The translations under genes were made by a program, and so were the position numbers. A DNA stretch of 64,000 nt. Origin: Thalassobellus sediminis. GTDB taxonomy: Bacteria > Bacteroidota > Bacteroidia > Flavobacteriales > Flavobacteriaceae. Positions 26,926-36,481 of this stretch are shown here, one piece after another (position 1 is the first letter of the stretch; every line of letters begins with the position of its first letter). The notes under the pieces were generated by a model. The model was not told the DNA's origin. It saw only the letters and a list, made by a program, of their open reading frames with translations, and did not search any database. Location: contig NZ_JBISCD010000038.1 in assembly GCF_044386045.1 (NCBI RefSeq), positions 186,001 to 250,000 of the forward strand, written 5' to 3'.

Positions 26926-28095
26926 TTACTTTAATATTATTGTCTCTTTATTTATTTCATAGTTTTCAAGCACACTTAAAGTTTTAATAGACTTTAAAAT
27001 TTCTTCAAGCTCTTGATTTTTACCTAGTACACCTTTAAATGTAATATTTTCAAGTTCTTTGTTTTCAAAAACTACATCTACATCATACCATCTTGATATT
27101 GTTTTCATTATTTGTTTTAAAGGTTTTCCTTTAAAGCTAAAAACACCTTCTTTCCAAGAAATTTCGTTATAAACATTGACCGTCGCAACGGACATTGAGT
27201 TATCTTCAAGATTAAGATTAGTTTGTTGTTTCGGCTTTAACACTTGACTCTGGGCTGGAGAATTAACAAGTACTTTCCCTTCAACCAAAGTGGTATAGAT
27301 ATTAGTTTCATCCTTATATGCCTTAATATTGAATTCTGTCCCTAATACTTCTATTTCCTGAGATTTATTAAGCACCATAAATTTTGAACCTTTATGCTCT
27401 GTACTAGGAGACACATCAAAATAGGCTTCACCATAAACAAGTTCTACCTCTCGTGTTTTATTTTCTATAAAACTTATAGGGTATTTTAATTGTGATTCTG
27501 AATTAAGCCAAACTTGTGTACCATCTGATAATTTCACGTAAAATTGACCACCACGTGGAATTGTCAAGTAATTATATTTAATTTCAGCTTGATGAGGCTT
27601 TGCATCCTTATATACAATTTGTTCACCATCACTATTTATATTATGTGTATTATACGAATTAGATTTTCCTAACTCAACTACCGAACCATCTTCTAAAGTC
27701 AATATTGCTTTATCAGTTCCTGGTTCTATATTATTATTTACTATTACTTGAATTGGCTCTAAAGAATTACTTGTCAAACTTGGTTTATAGAAATATATTG
27801 CAGCTAATATTCCTACAACAACTGCTGCCGACAAATAATAAATTACTTTACGTGCTCGTTTAAGTTTAATAGCTTTTTTTTCATTAACCATTTCTTGTAA
27901 TAATTCTATTTTCACGTTATTTGAATCGAATTTTCTCATATTAAATTCGATGGCATAGTTAATTTTAATATATGCTCTAAATAGCTGCTCATTGTCAGAA
28001 TTTTGTATCCATTTCTCCAATTCGTCTAACTCAGACATAGAAGCTTGGTTAGAAATAAATTTTACTATTAAATTTTCTGTTTTTGGGGTAATCAT
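26926..28095 (-). CDS. FecR family anti-sigma factor
   Basis: The 389-residue protein is organised as a short cytoplasmic sigma-binding domain (residues ~1-80, with LDELEKWIQNSDNE), one membrane helix near residues 84-102, a periplasmic FecR domain around residues 175-280 (TIPRGGQFYVKLSDGTQVW, then GEAYFDV) and a C-terminal DUF4974 domain from about 315. It is expected to hold the ECF sigma factor inactive until the STN domain of the SusC partner signals substrate import. It lies directly upstream of susC on the same strand, 110 bases from the divergently transcribed sigma gene. Confidence 0.92.
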   Translation of the reverse strand: MITPKTENLIVKFISNQASMSELDELEKWIQNSDNEQLFRAYIKINYAIEFNMRKFDSNNVKIELLQEMVNEKKAIKLKRARKVIYYLSAAVVVGILAAIYFYKPSLTSNSLEPIQVIVNNNIEPGTDKAILTLEDGSVVELGKSNSYNTHNINSDGEQIVYKDAKPHQAEIKYNYLTIPRGGQFYVKLSDGTQVWLNSESQLKYPISFIENKTREVELVYGEAYFDVSPSTEHKGSKFMVLNKSQEIEVLGTEFNIKAYKDETNIYTTLVEGKVLVNSPAQSQVLKPKQQTNLNLEDNSMSVATVNVYNEISWKEGVFSFKGKPLKQIMKTISRWYDVDVVFENKELENITFKGVLGKNQELEEILKSIKTLSVLENYEINKETIILK

Positions 28096-28205
28096 TTTAC
28101 TGCTTTCTTTTATCTAATACGTTTCGTTTTTACATAACCCTAACTTTTTATTATTTTTTTTTATATTTTCGCAATGAATTACATATTTTTTTATCATTTT
28201 AATAC

Positions 28206-28793
28206 ATGAAAAATAATTATGCTGATAACTCGCAATTAATAAGAGCTCTAAAATCTGGAGACTCAAAAGCATATTCTTTTTTAGTAGACAACTACCATCA
28301 TAAACTATGTGTATATGCATATAGTCTTATTCATGATCAAGATATCTCTGAAGATATAGTGCAAAATGTTTTTATACGCACGTGGAAAAAACGCGAAAAT
28401 CTAAAAACTAATTTTCATATTAATAGTTTTCTATATAAATCAGTATATAATGAATTTATAGATCAGTACCGTAAGCAAAAACCATTTTTTCCTTTAGAAA
28501 AGAAATACATTGATGCTATTACAACTATTGTTGAAGAGGATGATAATCATTCTTTAGAACGTATTATAAAACTAGTAAAACAAGAAATCCAAAACCTTCC
28601 TCCTAAGTGTAAAGAAGTTTTTTTACTAAGTAAAGAGGAAGGGCTTAGCAACATAGAAATTGCTGAATATAAAAATGTTTCGATTAAATCTGTTGAAGCG
28701 CATATTACCAAGGCATTTAATATTTTACGAAAAACCCTAGATGGCAAAATAAATACTTATTTATTTTTAGCCTTTGGAATAAAAAAAACATAA
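28206..28793 (+). CDS. ECF-type RNA polymerase sigma-70 factor
   Basis: The 195-residue protein has sigma region 2 near residues 25-70 (YSLIHDQDISEDIVQNVF, then the TWKKRENL stretch) and region 4 near residues 130-180 (LPPKCKEVFLLSKEEGLSN, with the helix-turn-helix IEIAEYKNVSIKSVEAHI). It lacks regions 1 and 3, as expected for ECF/Bacteroidetes FecI-like factors. The gene is divergent from fecR, an arrangement that permits separate control from the 110-base shared upstream region. Its likely target is the susC promoter. Confidence 0.92.
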   Translation: MKNNYADNSQLIRALKSGDSKAYSFLVDNYHHKLCVYAYSLIHDQDISEDIVQNVFIRTWKKRENLKTNFHINSFLYKSVYNEFIDQYRKQKPFFPLEKKYIDAITTIVEEDDNHSLERIIKLVKQEIQNLPPKCKEVFLLSKEEGLSNIEIAEYKNVSIKSVEAHITKAFNILRKTLDGKINTYLFLAFGIKKT

Positions 28794-28956
28794 ACAATTA
28801 ATCACTTAAGTTTAATTTATACATAACTCTTTAGTTATGTAAATAGTAATAAGTCTTAATGATCTTTATATTTTCGAGATAATAACCTAAAGTTGGATAA
28901 TATTCTAATTCTTTTTCACTATTCTCTCTATATAAAATTTTTACTTTGCCCTGAGT

Positions 28957-29163
28957 TTAAAAAAAAGTTTCACTATTTGGCTTCACTTTATTAAATTCTT
29001 TAATTAGAGCTTCATTATAAACCCCAAGTTCTTCAATACTATATTTATTAGTATTAAATTTTGATTCTTCTATATAACTATTATTTTCTAAAACAATCAA
29101 ACGCTGCTTATTTATAAATTGAAAAACAACAAACCCTAGTAACAATATAAAATAAAAAAACAT
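28957..29163 (-). CDS. small hypothetical membrane-anchored protein
   Basis: This 68-residue protein opens with one hydrophobic helix (residues 2-17) followed by a polar tail of about 50 residues. I do not recognise a family. It begins 10 bases after the end of the GH3 gene on the same strand and is probably the last gene of that transcript. Size and lack of motifs make function unpredictable, and a spurious call cannot be excluded. Confidence 0.5.
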   Translation of the reverse strand: MFFYFILLLGFVVFQFINKQRLIVLENNSYIEESKFNTNKYSIEELGVYNEALIKEFNKVKPNSETFF

Positions 29164-29173
29164 TTTTAATTAT

Positions 29174-31420
29174 TTACTTTTTTAAATAAAATGTACTTTC
29201 TAAGCCTGAAGCCGAATGTGGCCCTATCCAAATCTTAAAATCACCTTCTTCTGCTGCATGTATCATTTTATTATTAGTAAATTTTAAATCTTCTGAAGAT
29301 ATTGTAAATGTAACATCTTTGGATTCTCCAACTTTTAAAGATACATGCTGAAATTTTTTCAATTCTTTTACAGGTCTTGTAATACTTCCAACAACATCAT
29401 TTATATAAAGTTGCACTATTTCTTTCCCATCACGATTTCCTGTATTGGTAATAGTCATATTCACTTTTAAATCTTCATTAAAATGTATTGTATCTTTTGA
29501 AACTTGAATGTTTTCATATTTATAATGAGTATAACTTAAACCGAAGCCAAAAGGAAATTGAGGTGTAAACCCAATATCTAAATAATGAGAATCGTTTCCT
29601 AAAGAACTTTGCCACACACCTACTGGAATATCGTACATACTTACATAATCATCAGCATTTGCGGGTCTCCCTGTGTTTTTATGATTGTAAAAATATGGTA
29701 ATTGTCCTGCGGTTTTAGGCCACGATACAGATAAACGTCCTTGGGGCTCAGATATTCCAAAAATAACATCGTGCAAAGCGTCTCCTCCCATAGTCCCAGG
29801 ATGCCATGCCATTAAAACCGCATCTACATGATCTATAATATTTGAAATAGTTATAGGCCTTCCTGACATAATTACTAATATAATTGGCTGGCCTATTTTA
29901 GCCAATTCTTTTATTAAATCTTCTTGGGCACCTGGTAAATCTATATTTGCTCTACTATGTGCTTCACCAGATAGGATAGCTTCTTCTCCTGCAAAAAACA
30001 AAATAACATCGGACTTTTTAGCATTGGCAATTGCTTTAGAAAACCCATCTTTAGATAAATCTCGACTAAAAGTTAATCCTGAAGTATAATTAAAATTGAT
30101 ATTGCTTTTATTGAATGCATTAACAGGTGTTACTGTATGCGTCTTATCGCCATCGAAAGTCCAAGTACCCATTTGCTCTAAAGGCGCATCGGATAATGGG
30201 CCAATTACAGCAATTTTAGTAGTTTTTGATAATGGTAAAACATTTTCATTCTTCAATAAAACTGTACTTTTAATAGCTGCATTTTTAGCTTCATCTAGAT
30301 GTTCTTTTTTATAAAAAACATCTGTATTGTTTTTATCTCTATAAGGAGCATCAAACAATCCTAACCTTAATTTAACTCTTAAAATATTTTTTACAAATTC
30401 ATCTAATTGAGCTTCTGTAAATTTGCCTTCTAATATCAAATCTTTTAAATGGTTTTCATAAGCCTTACTCGTCATTTCCATATCTAATCCGGCATTTGCA
30501 GCCAGTTCTCCTGCATGTTTTTCATCTGATGCAAATCCATGATTTATCATTTCTATAACCGAATCCCAATCACTAACTACAAAACCATCAAACTTAAATT
30601 CATCTCGTAAAACCTGTTTTAACAGAAACTCATTTCCTGTAACCGGTATACCATTAATTTCGTTAAAAGAAGTCATTACTGTTGCTGCACCAGCCTCTAA
30701 AGTCGATTTAAACGGGGGCAAATATACATTACGCAATAAAGGTTCTGAAATAACTGTTGTATTATAATCTCTCCCTCCAATAGCTGCTCCATATCCTAAA
30801 TAATGTTTTGCACAGGCTGCGATACTTGTTGGATTACTTAGAGAATCGCCTTGAAATCCTTTAACATAAGCTTTCCCTAAAATAGATGCTAGGTAAGGGT
30901 CTTCTCCTGGAGACTCCGCTATTCTACCCCAACGGCTATCTCTAGCAATATCTAACATGGGTGCAAACGTCCAACGAATACCAACCGAACTTGCTTCAAT
31001 TGCTGCTATTCTTGATGAGGATTCAACAACTTGTTTATCCCAAGAAGAAGCTAAAGCTAAAGGGATAGGAAATATAGTTTTAAAACCATGAATGACATCT
31101 CTACCAAAAATTAAAGGAATCTTATTTCGGCTTTCTTCTACAGCTATTTTTTGTAATTCATCAACATAATCTGTATTCATGACATTTAGTAAAGCTCCTA
31201 TTTTGCCATCTCTAACTTCTTGCTTAAGTTCTTCTGACAAGGTTTTAGCTCTACTTGAAGTACCTCTTAAATTGGTTTGACCAATTTTTTCATCTAAGGT
31301 CATTTTTGACAATAGATTATTGATGTAATATTCTTCTTGGTTAATTTTATCTTCTAATCCTTTATTTTCTGAACAACTTAAAGCAATAAAAACCAATAAA
31401 ACTAACAAAGAATATTTCAT
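29174..31420 (-). CDS. GH3 family glycoside hydrolase (BglX-type beta-glycosidase)
   Basis: The 748-residue lipoprotein (signal ending in Ala-Leu-Ser-Cys16) has the three GH3 domains: a TIM barrel with the nucleophile Asp in FDGFVVSDWDSV, an alpha/beta sandwich with GEEAILSGEAHSR, and a C-terminal fibronectin-III-like domain (VNMTITNTGNRDGKEIVQLY). BglX-type enzymes remove terminal beta-linked glucose or xylose. The SusCD neighbourhood and the xylose genes nearby make beta-xylosidase or beta-glucosidase activity equally plausible. Anchoring by the lipid suggests the periplasmic face of a membrane. Confidence 0.9.
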   Translation of the reverse strand: MKYSLLVLLVFIALSCSENKGLEDKINQEEYYINNLLSKMTLDEKIGQTNLRGTSSRAKTLSEELKQEVRDGKIGALLNVMNTDYVDELQKIAVEESRNKIPLIFGRDVIHGFKTIFPIPLALASSWDKQVVESSSRIAAIEASSVGIRWTFAPMLDIARDSRWGRIAESPGEDPYLASILGKAYVKGFQGDSLSNPTSIAACAKHYLGYGAAIGGRDYNTTVISEPLLRNVYLPPFKSTLEAGAATVMTSFNEINGIPVTGNEFLLKQVLRDEFKFDGFVVSDWDSVIEMINHGFASDEKHAGELAANAGLDMEMTSKAYENHLKDLILEGKFTEAQLDEFVKNILRVKLRLGLFDAPYRDKNNTDVFYKKEHLDEAKNAAIKSTVLLKNENVLPLSKTTKIAVIGPLSDAPLEQMGTWTFDGDKTHTVTPVNAFNKSNINFNYTSGLTFSRDLSKDGFSKAIANAKKSDVILFFAGEEAILSGEAHSRANIDLPGAQEDLIKELAKIGQPIILVIMSGRPITISNIIDHVDAVLMAWHPGTMGGDALHDVIFGISEPQGRLSVSWPKTAGQLPYFYNHKNTGRPANADDYVSMYDIPVGVWQSSLGNDSHYLDIGFTPQFPFGFGLSYTHYKYENIQVSKDTIHFNEDLKVNMTITNTGNRDGKEIVQLYINDVVGSITRPVKELKKFQHVSLKVGESKDVTFTISSEDLKFTNNKMIHAAEEGDFKIWIGPHSASGLESTFYLKK

Positions 31421-31496
31421 AATTTATTTTAATTAATTGTTTAAAAAAGATTAAATATATTTAAACCTTTTATTTTTCAATAAGCTCTTAACAGAA

Positions 31497-32813
31497 CTAT
31501 TCAATACATTTCAACTTATCTATAAAGAATTCTTTATATTCTATATCAATAATGGTTGTAGATTCCTCGGTACCTTTCAAACGAATTGATTTTATTGGAG
31601 ACTCCTTTAGTTTAGCGACTTGAGAAGCTGACAAGTTAGCCTTAAAACTAAAGTTTCCACAATCCATATCCCAAGAATGATAAAAAGCAATTGCGAAATT
31701 ATTTTCAAGAATTACTTTTACACTAGATCTATTTCTAGGTAAATAACTAGCACACCCTAAGTCTTCACTTAAATTAAAGAAGACACATTCTTTTTGTCCA
31801 TATTTATACAACTCGACAGTAAGATTTTTATTAAGTTGATATGGTTCAGTTCTTATGTATACTTTTTTATAGAAATCATCATATTCATCAATTATATAAT
31901 GACATGTAGAACGAAATTTGATTCTTTCTAATCTTGACTCTTCTTCTTTTTCATTTACAATTAAATTAACATCCACTGCTTCAACCTGTTTTTTTCCAGC
32001 TTCTGTTACTCTAAATATGGAATCTTGTCGCCTCTGTTCTCTCAAAGCCGCCTCTAACTTTCTCTCTTGAGCTTTTGCTTCTAGATGTTTCTTCTCTATC
32101 GCTTTTACATGTGCTATGGAATCTTGCCGCTTCTGCTCTCTTAACGCCGCTTCTAACTTTCTCTCTTGAGCTTTTGCTTCTAGATGTTTCTTCTCTATCG
32201 CTTTTACATGAGCTATGGAATCTTGCCTCTTCTGCTCTCTTAACACTGCTTCTAACTTTCTCTTTTGAGCTTCTGCTTCTAGATGTTTCTTCTCTATCGC
32301 TTTTACATGAGCTATGGAATCTTGCCGCTTCTGCTCTCTCAAAGCCGCTTCTAACTTTCTCTCTTGAGCTTCTGCCTCTAGATGTTTCTTCTCTATCGCT
32401 TTTACATGTAATATAGAATCTTGCCTTTTCTGTTCGAGAACATTTGGGTCTACTTTCTTTGTGCTTTCTAATATTCTTTTCTTTCTCTGTTCTTCATCTG
32501 CTATTAGTCTATCTCGTTCTTTATTTTGATAATCATAATACAAATCCATCATTTCCTCATTAACTAACAAGTCATCAATTTTAACTATACCTTCCCAATC
32601 TTTAAACTTCACTTTATAATTATCTCTACCTAAAAAATCAATAACAAAACATTTTTGATTCTCTTTAAATTCAGTTAAGGATTGTGTTAATTGGTTGGTG
32701 TTTCTATTTAAGTTTTTATATAGATTTCCTTCTTGAGAAAACTGAGTAGGAATGCTTACTTCTTGAGAAAATAAACTTAAAGAAAACAGAAGAAAACAAA
32801 AATATTTAATCAT
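31497..32813 (-). CDS. secreted protein with four 33-residue helical repeats
   Basis: I do not recognise this as a named family. From the ATG at 32813 it has 438 residues: a signal peptide (ending after FSLSLFSQ), an SH3-like region (residues ~50-85, with DFLGRDNYKVKFKDWEGIV) and a long charged helix. The helix contains four near-identical 33-residue units at residues 142-273 rich in Lys, Glu, Ala and Gln. The C-terminal ~130 residues form a globular beta-rich domain with several cysteines. The preference for the internal ATG rests on the clean signal peptide. It is 76 bases upstream of the GH3 gene on the same strand. Confidence 0.65.
   Translation of the reverse strand: MIKYFCFLLFSLSLFSQEVSIPTQFSQEGNLYKNLNRNTNQLTQSLTEFKENQKCFVIDFLGRDNYKVKFKDWEGIVKIDDLLVNEEMMDLYYDYQNKERDRLIADEEQRKKRILESTKKVDPNVLEQKRQDSILHVKAIEKKHLEAEAQERKLEAALREQKRQDSIAHVKAIEKKHLEAEAQKRKLEAVLREQKRQDSIAHVKAIEKKHLEAKAQERKLEAALREQKRQDSIAHVKAIEKKHLEAKAQERKLEAALREQRRQDSIFRVTEAGKKQVEAVDVNLIVNEKEEESRLERIKFRSTCHYIIDEYDDFYKKVYIRTEPYQLNKNLTVELYKYGQKECVFFNLSEDLGCASYLPRNRSSVKVILENNFAIAFYHSWDMDCGNFSFKANLSASQVAKLKESPIKSIRLKGTEESTTIIDIEYKEFFIDKLKCIE
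31995..32390 (-). repeat. four tandem 99-bp coding repeats
   Basis: Four 99-base units encode KKHLEA-x-AQ-x-RKLEA and REQKRQDSIAHVKAIE stretches, with partial units on both sides. Each unit is 33 residues, i.e. three hendecads, which favours a long straight helix or right-handed coiled coil. The near identity at DNA level points to recent expansion or homogenisation. Confidence 0.85.
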
Positions 32814-33057
32814 AATTATACTCTTATAAAGAAATTGGGGCATATTAATATCTATTATGAAACATCAAATTTAAAAATTTACAATTGTTTATCATATTTG
32901 AAAAGCATGTTTTATTATTGATACCTACTTCATAAGTAATCAATTTATCATTATGATATAGTATTATCTCTACAAACGAACTATTATACAGGTTAATATT
33001 CTAATTATAAAATTCTCATTTATTTTTTAAGTATTTTTGATTTTATTCATTACAACT

Positions 33058-33417
33058 ATGACCATTCAAGATTTAACTGGACAATACAATATAATAGGGA
33101 GTAATCAAGATGCTTTAGAAAATACGTACAAAGGTACTCTTGATTTAATCCTTGATGAAAATAATAGAATAAAAGCAAAATGGCTTATAAATAATGAACA
33201 TATACAACTAGGAACTGGCTTTTTTAAGAACAATATTCTTGTTATTAATTTCAATTACAAAGACAAAAAAAACAACACTTACAAAGGCGTCGTTGTTTAC
33301 AAATGTATTTCTAAAGATATCCTAGAAGGCTTTTGGTCTGAAAAACATGGAAATCCACTTTACCTTGGAGAAGAATGTTGCTTTCGGGTTAACGACAAAG
33401 AGCAGCTGCTTGACTAA
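33058..33417 (+). CDS. hypothetical small protein
   Basis: From the ATG at 33058 the protein has 119 residues and looks like a small beta-barrel: alternating hydrophobic strands such as GQYNIIG, YKGTLDLIL and TYKGVVVYKC with many Asn and Lys. There is no signal peptide. I do not recognise the family. The upstream ATG at 33037 adds only seven hydrophobic residues and lies next to a TATTTTTG box (about 33032-33039), so the later start is preferred. It is an isolated plus-strand gene inside the minus-strand carbohydrate locus and shares a terminator with xylA. Confidence 0.6.
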   Translation: MTIQDLTGQYNIIGSNQDALENTYKGTLDLILDENNRIKAKWLINNEHIQLGTGFFKNNILVINFNYKDKKNNTYKGVVVYKCISKDILEGFWSEKHGNPLYLGEECCFRVNDKEQLLD

Positions 33418-33433
33418 AAATCAAGCATAAAAA

Positions 33434-33462
33434 AAACCTCAACTATTAAATAATTGAGGTTT
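33434..33462. terminator. bidirectional terminator between convergent genes
   Basis: AAACCTCAA / TTGAGGTTT forms a 9-bp stem with an 11-base loop, preceded by an A-run and followed by a T-rich stretch. It lies between the convergent hypothetical gene and xylA and can serve both. Confidence 0.75.
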
Positions 33463-33480
33463 CATTTTATGAATTAATTG

Positions 33481-34806
33481 CTAAATATATTGATTGATAA
33501 TATTTTCAAACAATTCTTGTTTACCACTTTTTAATGATAACTCTCCGTTTTCTTGAGCTATTTTGTATAAATCTTGTAACCCTAATTGTCCTTCTTCAAA
33601 AGCTTTTCCTTTTCCAGAATCGAAAGAAGCATAACGCTCTGTTCTTAACTTTTCATAAGGAGACGATGTTATAATTTTATCTGCAATAAGCAAAGCACGT
33701 GCAAAGGTATCTGCTCCACCAATATGTGCATGAAATACATCCTCTAAATCGGTTGAGTTTCTTCTAATTTTTGCATCAAAATTAACACCACCACCTTGTA
33801 AGCCACCTGCTTTTAAGAACACCAACATAGCTTCTGTCGTTTCTTGAATGTTATTTGGAAACTGGTCAGTATCCCATCCGTTTTGGTAATCGCCACGGTT
33901 AGCATCTAAGCTTCCTAACATACCTGCTTTTGCAGCAACTTCAATTTCGTGTTGGAATGTGTGTTGTGCTAAAGTAGCGTGATTTACTTCTATATTTATT
34001 TTAAAGTCTTTATCTAAACCATATTCTTTTAAGAAACCAATAGCTGTAGCCGAATCGAAATCGTACTGATGTTTAGAAGGCTCCATTGGTTTTGGCTCTA
34101 TAAAGAAGTTTCCTTTAAATCCATTTGCTCTAGCATAATCTCTAGCCATGGTTAAAAATTGTGCCATGTGATCTAACTCACGTCCCATGTCAGTATTTAA
34201 TAAAGACATATAACCTTCACGACCACCCCAGAACACATAGTTTTCGCCATTTAACGCTATGGTAGCATCTAAAGCTAATTTTACTTGTCCGCCTGCTCTA
34301 GCAACCACATCGAAATCTGGGTTTGTAGAAGCACCATTCATATAACGCGGATTAGAAAAACAGTTTGCTGTACCCCAAAGTAATTTTACATCTGAAGCTG
34401 CTTGTTTTTCCTTTAGGTAATCAGTAATAGCTGCTAATCTACTTTCAGATTCACCAAATGTTGCGCCTTCTCTAATTAAATCGAAATCGTGAAAACAGTA
34501 ATAACCGAATCCCATTTTTGTTATAAATTCAAAAGCTGCATCTGCTTTGTCTTTTGCTGCTTGAATAGCATCAGCAGGTTTGTCCCACTCAAAATTTTGC
34601 GTTCCTGGACCAAATGGATCTGATCCTTGTCCGCAGAATGTATGCCAGTATGCTACTGAAAATTTAAAATGTTCGCGCATGGTTTTCCCTGCGACTACTT
34701 GATCTGGATTGTAATATTTGAATGCTAACGGATTGTCTGATTCTTTGCCTTCAAACTTAATGTCTCCAATGCCTTTGTAATACTCTTTGTTTCCTATAAT
34801 TGCCAT
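33481..34806 (-). CDS. xylA: xylose isomerase
   Basis: Xylose isomerase converts D-xylose to D-xylulose with two divalent metals. The 441-residue protein is of class II length and has the expected signatures: the His-Asp pair in YCFHDFDL, VFWGGREGY, FFIEPKPMEPSKHQYDFD (first metal site) and the LGSLDANRGD metal site near residue 305. It lies downstream of xylB and the GntR-type regulator on the same strand, separated from xylB by a 187-base gap that contains repeat copy B. It supplies the pentose-phosphate pathway together with XylB. Confidence 0.97.
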   Translation of the reverse strand: MAIIGNKEYYKGIGDIKFEGKESDNPLAFKYYNPDQVVAGKTMREHFKFSVAYWHTFCGQGSDPFGPGTQNFEWDKPADAIQAAKDKADAAFEFITKMGFGYYCFHDFDLIREGATFGESESRLAAITDYLKEKQAASDVKLLWGTANCFSNPRYMNGASTNPDFDVVARAGGQVKLALDATIALNGENYVFWGGREGYMSLLNTDMGRELDHMAQFLTMARDYARANGFKGNFFIEPKPMEPSKHQYDFDSATAIGFLKEYGLDKDFKINIEVNHATLAQHTFQHEIEVAAKAGMLGSLDANRGDYQNGWDTDQFPNNIQETTEAMLVFLKAGGLQGGGVNFDAKIRRNSTDLEDVFHAHIGGADTFARALLIADKIITSSPYEKLRTERYASFDSGKGKAFEEGQLGLQDLYKIAQENGELSLKSGKQELFENIINQYI

Positions 34807-34866
34807 TTTTTTCAGGTATTAATTGTTTATCTGTTTATTTACTAAGTTGTTAAATAGTTACTATGT

Positions 34867-34986
34867 GCGTTAGGGATTAAAGCATTTATTGAAGCTCTTT
34901 TTGTGTTGTTGCACATATGCAACACAAAAAAGCGACTGCTGAAAGCCCGACCTGTTCCTGAACTAAATTCAGGATAAAGGTAACGC
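34867..34986. repeat. TIR-bounded intergenic repeat, copy B
   Basis: This 120-base element is bounded by GCGTTA and TAACGC and shares the blocks GAAGCTCT, AGCGACTGC and GAAAGCCCGAC with copies A and C. The central hairpin is a different sequence (TTTTTGTGTTG with CAACACAAAAA), and the TCCTGAA/TTCAGGA hairpin found next to copy A is nested inside near the 3' end. It lies between xylB and xylA and is probably transcribed within that operon. Confidence 0.8.
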
Positions 34987-34993
34987 CCTAATG

Positions 34994-36478
34994 TTATTTA
35001 TTTAAAATGAGTTCTAATTCGTTTTTCCAGTTATTATATGCTTTTAAATATGGTTCTTTGTCTTTAAAAGGCATGAATGTCATAACGTGATCGTTATCTA
35101 TAATTGCCTTTCCAAAGGTTTCAAAATCGCCTTTATGCAAATGCGCTGCTCTTGCGGCACCTATAGCTCCTGTTGTATTATAAATTTCGATTTCTTGCTC
35201 AATTAAAGTCGCCACTGTGTTTGCAAAGATTTCGGAGCGAAATAAATTATCGTTTCCTGCTCTAATAACTTTGGTTTTAATACCATCTGATTTTAAAATC
35301 TCCATACCATACACAAACGAAAAGGCAATACCTTCTAGAGCTGCACGACACATATGACCTTTATGATGGTTATTTAAGTTGATATTTACAAGACGCGTGC
35401 CTATTTCTTTATTATTTAACATACGTTCGGCTCCGTTTCCGAAAGGAATTAAGCATACACCATCTGATCCTACAGGAATATCGGTTGCCAAATTATTCAT
35501 CTCTTCATATGAGCTTACAGCTAAATTATTTAATAACCAACGATATTGTATACCTGCTCCATTAATACAAAGTAATTTCCCTATTCGTGCGGCGGCTCCT
35601 TTTTTATAATTTACGTGCGCAAAATTATTTACACGAGCACTTTCTTTTACAGATAAACTATCGGTAACTGCATAAACAACTCCTGATGTACCTCCTGTTG
35701 CGGCTACTTCTCCTGGATTAAATACATTTAAAGACAAAGCGTTATTAGGTTGATCGCCTGCTCTGTAAAAAATAGGTGTTCCTGCTGCTATTCCTGATGC
35801 TTCCTCTCCGTTTTCATCGACTACCGATTGCTCTCCAAAGGTTTCTACTATATCTGGCACAAGTGCTTTATCGATACCATAATGTTCTAAAAGAAAATCG
35901 GCTACTGTATCCTTTTTAAAATCCCAAAAAATGCCTTCAGACAATCCTGAAATGGTTGTGTTTATGATATTTGAAAATTTGTATGCAATGTAATCGCCAG
36001 GTAACATGAACTTATAAGTGTTTTTATAAACTTCTGGTTCATTATCTTTTACCCATTTTAATTTTGAAGCTGTAAAATTTGCTGGTGAGTTTAACAAGCT
36101 TTCTGAACAAGTATTTTCTCCTATATTTTGAAAAGCTTCATTACCAATTTCTACAGCACGACTATCGCACCAGATTATACTTTTACGAAGTGGGTTCCCT
36201 TCTTTATCAATCAATACCAAACCGTGCATTTGATACGAAATACCAATGCCTTTAATTTGGGTTCTGCTTACATTATATTGTTTCTTTAAACTGGTTATGG
36301 CTGCACAAATATGCTGCCACCAATCGTTTGGTTTTTGTTCTGCCCAACCATTTTTTTGAGCAAACATGCCCATTTCTTCTTTTGGTTCTTGTACAACACC
36401 TATACTTTTACCTGTAGCTATTTCTACTAAAGCGGCTTTAATAGATGAGCTTCCTATATCTAATCCTAAATAGTACAT
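34994..36478 (-). CDS. xylB: xylulokinase (FGGY family)
   Basis: The 494-residue protein is an FGGY carbohydrate kinase: the N-terminal phosphate loop YLGLDIGSSSIKAAL, the substrate-side Gln-Met-His in SYQMHGLVLID, SIIWCDSRAVE, and the C-terminal ATP-binding TGGTSGVVYA and GAIGAARAAH regions. Position between the regulator and xylA supports D-xylulose as substrate, giving xylulose 5-phosphate. It starts three bases after the end of the regulator gene region (stop 36482 of the regulator to ATG 36478), so the regulator and kinase genes are close together and co-transcribed. Confidence 0.93.
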   Translation of the reverse strand: MYYLGLDIGSSSIKAALVEIATGKSIGVVQEPKEEMGMFAQKNGWAEQKPNDWWQHICAAITSLKKQYNVSRTQIKGIGISYQMHGLVLIDKEGNPLRKSIIWCDSRAVEIGNEAFQNIGENTCSESLLNSPANFTASKLKWVKDNEPEVYKNTYKFMLPGDYIAYKFSNIINTTISGLSEGIFWDFKKDTVADFLLEHYGIDKALVPDIVETFGEQSVVDENGEEASGIAAGTPIFYRAGDQPNNALSLNVFNPGEVAATGGTSGVVYAVTDSLSVKESARVNNFAHVNYKKGAAARIGKLLCINGAGIQYRWLLNNLAVSSYEEMNNLATDIPVGSDGVCLIPFGNGAERMLNNKEIGTRLVNINLNNHHKGHMCRAALEGIAFSFVYGMEILKSDGIKTKVIRAGNDNLFRSEIFANTVATLIEQEIEIYNTTGAIGAARAAHLHKGDFETFGKAIIDNDHVMTFMPFKDKEPYLKAYNNWKNELELILNK

Positions 36479-36481
36479 AGT

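Noticed and set aside
31995..32390. Regularly spaced repeats that might suggest a CRISPR array
   Set aside because: The units are contiguous 99-base coding repeats without unique spacers, and no cas genes are present.
32075..32416. Open plus-strand frame with Leu/Ser-rich repeats opposite the 33-residue repeat protein
   Set aside because: It is the antisense reading of tandem coding repeats whose length (99 bases) keeps all frames periodic. It has no promoter, and the sense protein has a signal peptide and domains.
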